Source of the DNA: Nocardia cyriacigeorgica
GTDB taxonomy: Bacteria > Actinomycetota > Actinomycetes > Mycobacteriales > Mycobacteriaceae
DNA: 64,000 nt
Reading direction: 5' to 3'
Assembly (NCBI RefSeq): GCF_010868145.1
Contig: NZ_JAAGUY010000002.1
Span: 452,245 to 516,244, forward strand
In this document: positions 15,754-23,825 of the stretch, piece after piece
Layout: every line of letters starts with the position of its first letter
Numbering within the stretch: the stretch's first letter is position 1
Program-made: the position numbers and the translations under genes
Notes under the pieces: model-generated
Told to the model about the DNA's origin: nothing
The model's input: only the letters and a program-made list of their open reading frames with translations
Databases searched by the model: none

Positions 15754-17313
15754 TCAGCCTAACGAACGCACCTGTTCTTCGTCTGCACCGTCGGTCGCCT
15801 CGGCGCCGTTCTTCGGCCAGGCCAATCTGGTTTTTCTGCGGCGTCCGCGCAGCTGTACCTCGTCGCCGCTCACCCAAAACTCTTGCTCACTTTCATCGGC
15901 GAAATACAGCGCGGAGCCCGAGGCGAGCACCCGACCGGGCTGGTCTTTGGCCAGCTCGGTCAGTCGGGACGCCTCGTTGACCGGATCTCCGATGACCGTG
16001 TATTCGAAACGATTGGCCGCACCGATATTTCCCGCGACGGCCAGACCAGCCGAAACACCGATACCGATATCGAGGCCGTGCACTTCGCGCAGCGCCTCAC
16101 GTAGTTCCCTTGCCGCGGCGAGGGCGGCGCCCGGCGCGTCCGGACGATCCAGCGGCGCGCCGAAAATCGCCAGCGCGGCATCGCCGACGAACTTGTTGAC
16201 GAATCCGTGGTGTCGATCGATGACGTCGACCACGACCCGGAAGAACTCGTTGAGCAGGCTCACCACCTCGGTGGGCGGGCGCTCGGCGGCGGTGGCGGTG
16301 GAGCCGACCATATCCACGAACAGCACCGCGACGAATCGCGTCTCACCACCGAGTTCGGTGCCGTAATCGAGTGCGCGCTGTGCCACCTCGGCGCCGACAT
16401 GCTGGCCGAACAGCTCCTGCAGCTGCTGACGCTTGGCGGCCTCCTCCATCATGCGGTTGAAGCCGACCTGCAGTAGACCGATCTCACTGCCGTCGAACAC
16501 CTCGACCTGCACATCACGGGCGCCGGCCTGGACCCGGTTGATCGCCTGGCTCAGCTGACGCACCGGATCGGAGATGCTCGAGGCGGTGAGCATGGACAAC
16601 GCCAGCGCCTGCATGATCACGACACCGCACAGCAGCAGGATCGACACCGCAAGTGACTGCGCCGAGAATTTGATGTCGGAGGAGATCTGGGTGACGCACA
16701 GCAGCACGATCGCGATGGTCGGGGCGAAGGTGCCCATTCCCCAGGTCATGGCCATTCTGGTGCCGACGCCGGGGGTCAGGGTCTGATCGAACGTGCCCGC
16801 GGTGAGCGCTTCGGCGGCGACCGGGCGCAGGATGCGTTCGCCGAGCATGTAGGTGAAGCCGAACACAATGGTCGCGGCCATACATTCGGTGACGATCACC
16901 GCGCCGGCAAGTTCGGGTGTGTCGACGATGATCAACGAGGCCAGCACCGCGCCGCCGACGATCCACAACGCGAGATGCAGAATCGACTGCCGAAGCGGCG
17001 CATGCAGTGCGGCCATCTGTTCTTGTCTGCTCGGCGGTCCACCACGGACCTGCCAGCGCATCACCGGCCGCAGCATCAACGCCGAGGCCACCACGCTCAG
17101 CAGGCCGCCGATGGCGAAGACCAGTGCCGGGATCAGCAGGCCGACCCGGCGCGGGCCGCCGAGCTCGCCTTCGGGCACCGGCAGCCCGTACTGGATGAAC
17201 GCCCACACCAGCACAGCGCCGAACGCGTTGGCAAGCAGCATCGACGCCAAGTACAGCGGCCAGCGCGTATGCATGGTCTGTTTGACCGCTTCCAAGGGCG
17301 CTGACACGATCAC
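15754..17313 (-). CDS. Membrane class III adenylate cyclase with HAMP domain
   Basis: About 519 residues. Six hydrophobic helices are followed by a HAMP region (SISDPVRQLSQAINRVQAGARDVQVEVFDGSEIGLLQVGFNRMM) and a class III cyclase domain. The domain keeps both metal-binding Asp (FVDMVGST and FVGDA), the adenine-selecting Lys (NKFVGD) and Asp (VIGDP), and the transition-state Asn and Arg (VNEASRL). It should therefore make cAMP as a dimer. Architecture matches Rv1318c-Rv1320c. The start is uncertain: GTG at 17313 or ATG at 17274; a longer open frame would overlap the divergent gene. Confidence 0.88.
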   Translation of the reverse strand: MIVSAPLEAVKQTMHTRWPLYLASMLLANAFGAVLVWAFIQYGLPVPEGELGGPRRVGLLIPALVFAIGGLLSVVASALMLRPVMRWQVRGGPPSRQEQMAALHAPLRQSILHLALWIVGGAVLASLIIVDTPELAGAVIVTECMAATIVFGFTYMLGERILRPVAAEALTAGTFDQTLTPGVGTRMAMTWGMGTFAPTIAIVLLCVTQISSDIKFSAQSLAVSILLLCGVVIMQALALSMLTASSISDPVRQLSQAINRVQAGARDVQVEVFDGSEIGLLQVGFNRMMEEAAKRQQLQELFGQHVGAEVAQRALDYGTELGGETRFVAVLFVDMVGSTATAAERPPTEVVSLLNEFFRVVVDVIDRHHGFVNKFVGDAALAIFGAPLDRPDAPGAALAAARELREALREVHGLDIGIGVSAGLAVAGNIGAANRFEYTVIGDPVNEASRLTELAKDQPGRVLASGSALYFADESEQEFWVSGDEVQLRGRRRKTRLAWPKNGAEATDGADEEQVRSLG

Positions 17314-17375
17314 CAATCTAGCGTTTCGAACATCTATCCTCTGCGCGGTGGGGCTGCGCCGATAAGCTCGGCAAG

Positions 17376-18740
17376 GTGACCGAGCCGAAGTCAGGTTCCG
17401 CGGGGTCGACGCCGAAGTCGGCGGCACAGCGGGAGGGGAGAGCGTCGGCGGCAGCCGATGCGGTACATCCGATCGTCAGGGTGACAGCGGAGTGGTCGTG
17501 GCGACTACTCGTCATCTTCGCGCTGATCGCCGTGCTCGCCATGGTGGTGCAGCGCCTGGCGACGGTGGTGATTCCGCTGGCCATCGCCCTGTTGGCGGCC
17601 GCGCTGCTGGCCCCACTGGTGGATTGGATGCAGCGACTGGGGATAGCGCGATGGATGGGCGTGTTCGTCGTGCTCGTCGGTTCGCTTGGGCTGGTGGCCG
17701 GGATCCTCACCTTTGTCGTCGAGCAGTTCGTCGAGGGCGTGCCGCAGCTGACCGATCAGTTCACCAACAGCATCAAAGAGGTGCAGAACTGGCTGATCAA
17801 CGGACCGATCCATCTCAGCGAGGACCAGATCCGCAGTGCGGGCGACACCGCGGTCAAGACCATCCAGTCCAATCAAGACGAGCTGACCAGCGGGGCGCTG
17901 ACCACCGCGACGGTGATCGGGCACATCCTCACCGGCACCTTTCTCACTCTGTTCATCCTCATCTTCTTCCTCTACGGCGGCGATCAGATCTGGCATTTCG
18001 TCACCAGGATCGTGCCGACGGCACATCGGCAGCGAGTGCGTACCGCTGGTGAGCTCGGCTTCGGGTCGCTGGTCGGGTTCGTGCGCGCGACGGTGGCGGT
18101 GGCCGCGGTCGACGCGATCGGCATCGGTGCCGGGCTGGCGATCCTCGGCGTTCCACTGGCCCTGCCGCTGGCATCACTGGTATTCGTCGGCGCATTCATC
18201 CCGATCATCGGTGCATTTCTGGCCGGCTTCGTCGCGGTGTTCATCGCACTGGTCACCAAAGGCCTGGTCACCGCGCTGATCGTGCTCGGCATCATCATTG
18301 CGGTGATGCAGCTGGAAGGCCACGTGCTGCAGCCGCTACTGCTGGGCCGGGCGGTGAGCATCCACCCGCTGGCGGTGGTGCTCGCGATCACCGCGGGTGT
18401 GGTGCTCGGCGGAATCGCGGGTGGTCTGCTCGCCGTGCCATTCGTCGCGGTGATGAATACCGCGATCCGGTCGTTGCTGACCGACGATCCGGAGGAGTTG
18501 TTCGAGGAACTGCGCACCGACGACGACGAGCGCGGCAGGTTGTACTCGGCCGAACCGGATGAACCCGAACCCGGCCGGTTCGATATGTCGGCCATGCTGG
18601 CCGAGGCGCAGCGCAAGCTCGGATCGGGGAAGGCGGGCCCGGACAAGCAAGGCGAGCCAACGGCGGAACCGGAGGCGACGGGGCCGGACAAGCCGACCGA
18701 TGATGCCGTGACAGCCGATGATGCGACCCCGCACGATTGA
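17376..18740 (+). CDS. AI-2E family transporter (PerM-like)
   Basis: A 454-residue membrane protein of the AI-2E exporter/PerM family. It has paired N-terminal helices (LLVIFALIAVLAMVVQRLATVVIPLAIALLAAALL split over two), a long extracytoplasmic loop (residues 120-175), and the diagnostic C-terminal core with GFVRATVAVAAVDAIGIGAGL, FIPIIGAFLAG and GHVLQPLLLGRAVSIHPLAV. An acidic, Pro-rich tail of about 85 residues is cytoplasmic. The start is a GTG. It overlaps the histidine kinase by 23 bases. The substrate is unknown; the name reflects family only. Confidence 0.88.
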   Translation: MTEPKSGSAGSTPKSAAQREGRASAAADAVHPIVRVTAEWSWRLLVIFALIAVLAMVVQRLATVVIPLAIALLAAALLAPLVDWMQRLGIARWMGVFVVLVGSLGLVAGILTFVVEQFVEGVPQLTDQFTNSIKEVQNWLINGPIHLSEDQIRSAGDTAVKTIQSNQDELTSGALTTATVIGHILTGTFLTLFILIFFLYGGDQIWHFVTRIVPTAHRQRVRTAGELGFGSLVGFVRATVAVAAVDAIGIGAGLAILGVPLALPLASLVFVGAFIPIIGAFLAGFVAVFIALVTKGLVTALIVLGIIIAVMQLEGHVLQPLLLGRAVSIHPLAVVLAITAGVVLGGIAGGLLAVPFVAVMNTAIRSLLTDDPEELFEELRTDDDERGRLYSAEPDEPEPGRFDMSAMLAEAQRKLGSGKAGPDKQGEPTAEPEATGPDKPTDDAVTADDATPHD

Positions 18741-19896
18741 GCTGAGCGCCGCCGACACCGCGACCGCCCCGCTGTGGCGGGCTGCGCAGGCGTTCCGGCT
18801 GGTGACGCTGCTGTACGCGGTGGGGCAGCAGATCGCCTCGGTGCCGTACTACCAGAATCAGCGGCTGAGCTGGGTGCTGATCGCCATGATGGCGGTGTGG
18901 TCGGGCGTATCGGCGATCATGTTGTCGCAGTGGCATTTCCCCGACGCCATCCGGCTGCGCGGCTGGGTTGTGCTCGGCGACCATGTGGTGGTGATCGCGC
19001 TGATGGCCTCGACCCGGTTGGTCGCCGATTACGACTGGTACCACGGCCACCAGACCCTGCCGACGACGCTGTGGGCGACCAATGCGGTGATCTCCGCGGC
19101 GATTCTGCGCGGACCGTTGTTCGGTGTCCTGTCCGGTGTGCTGATCGCCGCGACCAGCATCACCGTCCGGGATCAATGGGGGCAGGACGTATGGACCGAC
19201 GCGACCGCACCGGTTCTGGTGTCGGTGGGGCTTGCGCTCGGTCTCGCCGCGAATACCGCCCGCGCTGCGCAACGTCAGCTGGAACGGGCGGTGCGGTTGA
19301 CGGCAGCGACCGAGGAACGCGAACGGCTGGCCCGTCAGGTGCACGACGGCGTATTGCAGGTGCTCAGCTATATCAAGCGTCGCGGTACCGAAATCGGTGG
19401 GCCCACCGAAGAATTGGCGCGGCGGGCAGGTGAGCAGGAGGTGGCGCTGCGCGTGCTGATCTCCGAACAGGGCGCGCGCGTCGACGAGGGCGGGGCCGAA
19501 GTCGATCTGCGGCCGTTGCTGACCGAACACGCCACACCGACCGTCAACGTGGCGACACCGGGCGATCCGGTGCCGGTCGGACGCTTGGCGGCAAACGAGA
19601 TCGCGGCGGCCGTCGCCACCGCGCTGTCGAATGTCGGACTTCACGCCGGGCCGGACGCGAAAGCCTATGTGCTGCTGGAAGACACCGGTGACGAACTGAT
19701 CATCAGCGTGCGCGACGACGGTGTCGGGATCGCGCCCGGCCGGCTGGCCGAGGCCGAACGCGAAGGGCGGATGGGGGTGTCGCGGTCCATCGTCGGCCGG
19801 ATCGCGACGCTTGGCGGCACTGCGGAACTGTTGACCGAGGAAACCGGCGGTGTCGGCTTCGGCACCGAATGGGAAATCCGGGTGCCACGTGGGTGA
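18718..19896 (+). CDS. macS: MacS-family sensor histidine kinase
   Basis: A 392-residue kinase with about five or six N-terminal membrane helices (residues 25-185), a coiled linker (ANTARAAQRQLERAVRLTAATEERERLARQ), the HisKA_3-type phosphoacceptor RQVHDGVLQVLSYI, and an HATPase domain with the N box (AVATALSNVGLHAG) and the G1 motif VRDDGVGIAPG. MacS kinases pair with MacR response regulators in actinobacteria. It overlaps the AI-2E gene by 23 bases and precedes the response regulator by 24, so all three form an operon. The AI-2E-like protein may supply or sense the signal. Confidence 0.87.
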   Translation: MMRPRTIELSAADTATAPLWRAAQAFRLVTLLYAVGQQIASVPYYQNQRLSWVLIAMMAVWSGVSAIMLSQWHFPDAIRLRGWVVLGDHVVVIALMASTRLVADYDWYHGHQTLPTTLWATNAVISAAILRGPLFGVLSGVLIAATSITVRDQWGQDVWTDATAPVLVSVGLALGLAANTARAAQRQLERAVRLTAATEERERLARQVHDGVLQVLSYIKRRGTEIGGPTEELARRAGEQEVALRVLISEQGARVDEGGAEVDLRPLLTEHATPTVNVATPGDPVPVGRLAANEIAAAVATALSNVGLHAGPDAKAYVLLEDTGDELIISVRDDGVGIAPGRLAEAEREGRMGVSRSIVGRIATLGGTAELLTEETGGVGFGTEWEIRVPRG

Positions 19897-19920
19897 GCAC
19901 CCGGACGAGGGAGGTATCGG

Positions 19921-20577
19921 ATGAGCGCGGACGCGATCACCGTGATGGTGGTGGACGACCACCCGATGTGGCGCGACGGCGTCTCGCGCGATCTGACCGA
20001 GTCCGGATTCCAGGTTGCCGCCACCGCCGACGGGGTTGGCGCGGCCACCAGGCGCGCGGCGGCGGTGCGGCCCGATGTGGTGCTGATGGATATGCAGCTG
20101 CCCGACGGCAACGGTGCGCAGGCCACCGCCGAGGTGCTTCGGGTGTCGCCGGCCAGCAGGGTGCTGGTGCTGTCGGCGTCGGCCGAACGCGGCGATGTGC
20201 TGGACGCGATCAAAGCGGGCGCCACCGGATACCTGGTCAAAAGCGCGTCGTCAGCGGAACTGCTCGACGCCGTTCGTGCCACCGCGGCCGGTCAGGCGGT
20301 TTTCACGCCGGGCCTCGCGGGGCTGGTGCTCGGCGAATACCGGCGTATCGCCACCGCTCCCGCGGATCCGGCGACACCACCGCGGCCCGCGCTCACCGAC
20401 CGCGAAACCGAGGTGCTGCGGATGGTGGCGAAGGGGTTGTCGGCCAAGCAGATCGCGTCACGGCTTGGGCTGTCGCATCGCACTGTGGAGAACCATGTGC
20501 AGGCGACCTTACGGAAGTTGCAGCTGGCCAATCGAGTCGAGCTGACCAGATACGCGATCGAACAGGGGCTCGAATAA
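19921..20577 (+). CDS. macR: NarL/LuxR-family response regulator (MacR-like)
   Basis: A 218-residue response regulator. The receiver domain has the acidic VVDDHP pair, the phosphoacceptor Asp in PDVVLMDMQLPDGNG (near residue 58), the switch Ser in LVLSASAE and the Lys in GYLVKSA. A LuxR-type helix-turn-helix closes the protein (LTDRETEVLRMVAKGLSAKQIASRLGLS followed by HRTVENHVQATLRKL). It is the partner of the MacS-like kinase upstream. Confidence 0.92.
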   Translation: MSADAITVMVVDDHPMWRDGVSRDLTESGFQVAATADGVGAATRRAAAVRPDVVLMDMQLPDGNGAQATAEVLRVSPASRVLVLSASAERGDVLDAIKAGATGYLVKSASSAELLDAVRATAAGQAVFTPGLAGLVLGEYRRIATAPADPATPPRPALTDRETEVLRMVAKGLSAKQIASRLGLSHRTVENHVQATLRKLQLANRVELTRYAIEQGLE

Positions 20578-20736
20578 GTCGCCGGGCCTGTCGGCTTCAC
20601 CAGGCGGCGCCGCGAGTTCAGCGGCGGGACTGGGATGCCGCGATGGCGCATGTCCTACTTCGGGAGGATGCCGCGCGGGTGGAATCGGGGATCGCCCCGA
20701 TGCCGGAACCGGCGATTCCTCGGTAACCTCGGACGC

Positions 20737-21435
20737 ATGGGCGGCCCCGACTCGGTTTCTTCAGGCATCGGCTCCGGCGGTCCGGTGGGCGATCGTGACC
20801 TGCGGGTCTCCGATGCCGAACGGGAGCATGTCGGTGAGCTGCTGCAACGCGCCGTCGGCCTGGGCATGCTGTCGCTCGGCGAGTTCACCGAGCGAATGGA
20901 CACCGCGCTGGCCGCCAAGACCCGCGGCGAACTGAACTCCGTGCTCATCGACCTGCCCGGGGTCCGCCTGGTCGGACAGCCGGCCGCTCCTTCGACCGAC
21001 TTCGTGAACGCACCACGCTCGCTCTCGGAACCGGCCACGCCGGCCGCCGCTCCGGTGCCGCAGCATCCGTCCAGCGTGATCCGCGGCAGGCTCTCGACGC
21101 TGAGCAGGACCGGGCCCTGGCAGGTGGCACCGGTACTGCACGCCAACAACGTGCTCTCCACCGTGACCCTGGATTTCACCGAGGCCATCATGTCCACCCA
21201 GGTCGTGGAACTGCACGTCGACGATTACGCCAGCTCGCTCACCCTGATCGTGCCCAGCGAAGCCACCGTCGACCTCAACGGCATCGAACTCGTCGGTTCC
21301 AGCACCAACAACAAGGTCCGCACCGGACCACCCATCGGCCGCCTCCACCTCGTCGTCCACGGTCGCACCCGCTTCGGCTCGGTGACCGCCAAACACCCGT
21401 TCATGTCGAACTGGCGCAAGCTCATGGGGTTCTGA
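20737..21435 (+). CDS. DUF1707 (SHOCT-like) protein
   Basis: A 232-residue protein. Residues 18-68 form a DUF1707 domain (LRVSDAEREHVGELLQRAVGLGMLSLGEF and TERMDTALAAKTRGEL), a short helical SHOCT-like module thought to bind DNA or protein. The C-terminal 100 residues resemble the cell-wall-active antibiotic response domain (SVIRGRLSTLSRTGPW, LDFTEAIMSTQVVELHVDDYASSLTLIVP). The ATG at 20737 is chosen because homologues begin just before the VSDAERE segment. It may sense envelope stress; its neighbours do not clarify this. Confidence 0.82.
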   Translation: MGGPDSVSSGIGSGGPVGDRDLRVSDAEREHVGELLQRAVGLGMLSLGEFTERMDTALAAKTRGELNSVLIDLPGVRLVGQPAAPSTDFVNAPRSLSEPATPAAAPVPQHPSSVIRGRLSTLSRTGPWQVAPVLHANNVLSTVTLDFTEAIMSTQVVELHVDDYASSLTLIVPSEATVDLNGIELVGSSTNNKVRTGPPIGRLHLVVHGRTRFGSVTAKHPFMSNWRKLMGF

Positions 21436-21529
21436 AACGCCCGCACCCTGCGGATTCGGGTAGATATTCGGGCGCCATCAGGGGTTTCTACTCATGTTCG
21501 CCGATGCCTGGCGAACGAGCATTGGGAGC

Positions 21530-23416
21530 ATGAGTACAGCTATTGATCCGGTGCTGATCTCGCGGTTGTCGGGGGAGTTCGAAGCGCTCGGCGATCAGAT
21601 GTGGGCAATGGGGCGCGACCTGGAGCTGTTGCGGGTTCAGGTCGCCGCGGAGGGGGGCGGCCGAACCGAGGACGGGGCCTATCCGCCACCTGCCGGACAG
21701 TTCGGCCACCAAGGTGCATGGGCACCGCGGGGTGCCGGGACGCCCTACGGAGTCCCGCCCGGTACCCACGGCTGGGGCGCGCCGGTCGGCGCCGCGTGGC
21801 GTCCGCCGCAGGTTCCGAAGCGGACGCCGTGGTGGCAGCAGGACGGGGTGATCAGCCGGATGCTGGCGGTGGCCGGTGTCGGGGTGACGTTGATCGGCGT
21901 GGTCATGCTGCTGGTGCTCGCCGCGCAGGCCGGGTTCTTCGGGCCGGTGCCGCGGGTCGCTACGGGTGTGGTGTTCTCGGCCGCACTGGTGGCCGCAGGC
22001 GTTCGGGTATATGGACGCAGCGGCGGGCAGGTCGGTGGAATCGCGTTGGCGGCCACCGGCATTGCGGGCGGCTACCTGAATGTGGTCGGCGTGACCACTG
22101 TGTACGAATGGTTGCCGCCGGTCGCCGGGCTCGCGGTGGCGTCGGCGGTCGCGGCCGGTGGGGTGTGGCTGGCGATGCGGTGGAACTCGCAGACGCTCGC
22201 GGTTCTGGTCGTGGCCGGAGCGGCGGTCTTGTCGCCGGTGGTCACTGTGGAGTTGGCGCTGCTGGGCTTCCTCATCGTGTTGCAAGCCGCCTGTGTGCCG
22301 GTGCAATTGGCGCGTAACTGGCCGATTCTGCATGTCATCCGGACGGCGCCCGCGGTGCTTGCCACGCTGGCGGCGATCGCCGTCGCCACCTTTGAGGACC
22401 CGGCGCGGGCTCGGCTGAACTGGCTGCTCACGGCGGCTGTCGCGATCGCGGCGGTCGGGCTGGTCGGCACGGTACTCGCCGTGCGTAGACGTCAGGGGGA
22501 CATCACCGCCACCTTCACGCTGGCTATGGCGGCCACCCCGCTGCTCGCCGCACCGGTGATGTTCGAGCGGCGCACTTCCGTGCTGGTCGCAGCTCTCTTC
22601 GCCGTGGTACTGCTCGCGCTCGCGGTGACCGTGATTCTGCCGAATCAGCGTCTGCGCCAGTTCATTCCGGCGCACACCGCGATTGCGGCCGCCATTGCCG
22701 GATCGTTCGCACTGCTCGAAGCCTGCATCGGCGCGACCAGCGTGCAGACGCTGCCGATCGCGCTGTTCCTGATCGCGGTCGGCTTCCTCGCCGTCGCCGG
22801 GCAGGTCCGCAATCTGGTATCCGCGGGAATCGGCGTGACATTCGCGGTGCTCGGCGCACTGGTGTTCCTCGATAGCGCCTCGCCGGAAACCCTTGCTGTG
22901 CAACGATTCGCCGAAGCGCGGCTCGACATCTCGACGCTGCTGGCAGCACTGCTCGCCCTCGCCGTGGTGCTGGTAGGGGTCTGGGCCGTCCGCAGGCTGC
23001 CCGGAATTGCCGGTGACGTCGCCGATGCGGTGCTCTGGATCACCGGGAGTCTGGCCGGCCTGTACGCGGTGACCGCCGCGACGGTGTCCATCGGGGTGGC
23101 CACCGGCGCCCCCGACGGCTTCCTCATCGGCCACAGCGCGGCCACCATCGCCTGGATGGTCGCGGCCACCGCCGCACTGCTCTACGGCCTGCGCAAACTG
23201 GCCGCCTCGCCCGCCGTAGCCAAACTTGTTCTCGGCTCAGGTCTGCTCGTCACCGCCGCTGCCCTGGCGAAACTGTTCCTGTTCGACTTGGCCACGCTCG
23301 ACGGCCTTGTCCGCGTCGCCGCCTTCCTCATCGTCGGCGTCCTGCTGCTGCTGGCGGGCACCCGCTATGCGCGAGCGTTCGCCGATGTGGGAAGCGACAA
23401 CCCACCGACGTCCTGA
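21530..23416 (+). CDS. DUF2339 multi-pass membrane protein
   Basis: A 628-residue protein with a cytoplasmic N-terminus of about 105 residues (short coiled segment, then Pro/Gly-rich) and about 18 hydrophobic helices filling the rest. The repeated GGIALAATGIAGGYLN, AVLVVAGAAVLSPVV and C-terminal LVLGSGLLVTAAALAKLFLFDLATLDGL are characteristic of DUF2339. Function is unknown; no catalytic residue stands out. An ATG at 21494 would add 12 residues. A ribosome binding site is poor at either start. Confidence 0.83.
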   Translation: MSTAIDPVLISRLSGEFEALGDQMWAMGRDLELLRVQVAAEGGGRTEDGAYPPPAGQFGHQGAWAPRGAGTPYGVPPGTHGWGAPVGAAWRPPQVPKRTPWWQQDGVISRMLAVAGVGVTLIGVVMLLVLAAQAGFFGPVPRVATGVVFSAALVAAGVRVYGRSGGQVGGIALAATGIAGGYLNVVGVTTVYEWLPPVAGLAVASAVAAGGVWLAMRWNSQTLAVLVVAGAAVLSPVVTVELALLGFLIVLQAACVPVQLARNWPILHVIRTAPAVLATLAAIAVATFEDPARARLNWLLTAAVAIAAVGLVGTVLAVRRRQGDITATFTLAMAATPLLAAPVMFERRTSVLVAALFAVVLLALAVTVILPNQRLRQFIPAHTAIAAAIAGSFALLEACIGATSVQTLPIALFLIAVGFLAVAGQVRNLVSAGIGVTFAVLGALVFLDSASPETLAVQRFAEARLDISTLLAALLALAVVLVGVWAVRRLPGIAGDVADAVLWITGSLAGLYAVTAATVSIGVATGAPDGFLIGHSAATIAWMVAATAALLYGLRKLAASPAVAKLVLGSGLLVTAAALAKLFLFDLATLDGLVRVAAFLIVGVLLLLAGTRYARAFADVGSDNPPTS

Positions 23417-23512
23417 GAGCTACCTCCAGTCGCTTGCCCATGGGTTGATCCACAGCGGGATGCGGGTCCTTGACGTACAACCGGACGTCGTCGGCGACGG
23501 CGATCGGTTGTT

Positions 23513-23825
23513 CGACCGGCCCCGCTCACCGAGTTCGGCTTGATCCTGACAATGGGTCTGTTCAACCCGGTCTTCGCCACCTATCGGCTGCGCAATGCCG
23601 AATCAGGGGTACTCGCAAGGGTTCTCGCCGCCTGGTCGAACACGAGCACCGCCACTATCGCGGCGATGACCGCAACGTGGGGTGTTCGCAACCACGACCA
23701 GCCCGCGCCGTGCCATCGCCGCCCCAGGCGTGCTCCTCCTCGCTGCGCCCCTGCTGCTGACCTACTCGCTCTCGCGCCGTCGCAGCAGTTCGTTCACGCT
23801 GACGGTGCGCCCGTCGCCGGAGTGA
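23513..23825 (+). pseudogene. 3' remnant of an MFS permease, frameshifted
   Basis: The reading frame around 23513-23681 encodes PAPLTEFGLILTMGLFNPV and FATYRLRNAESGVLARVLAAW, ending in IAAMTATWG. The next frame from 23682 then continues naturally with VFATTTSPRRAIAAPGVLLLA and APLLLTYSLSRRR to a TGA at 23825. Joined, they read like the last two helices of a major facilitator family permease. The break falls in a GGGG run at 23679-23682, so one extra base could explain it. No upstream part of the gene is present. The remnant overlaps the 3' end of mmpL3 on the opposite strand. Confidence 0.6.

Noticed and set aside
21421..21480. CGCCCG/CGGGCG arms after the DUF1707 gene as a terminator
   Set aside because: Loop is long and the arms short; no T-tract.
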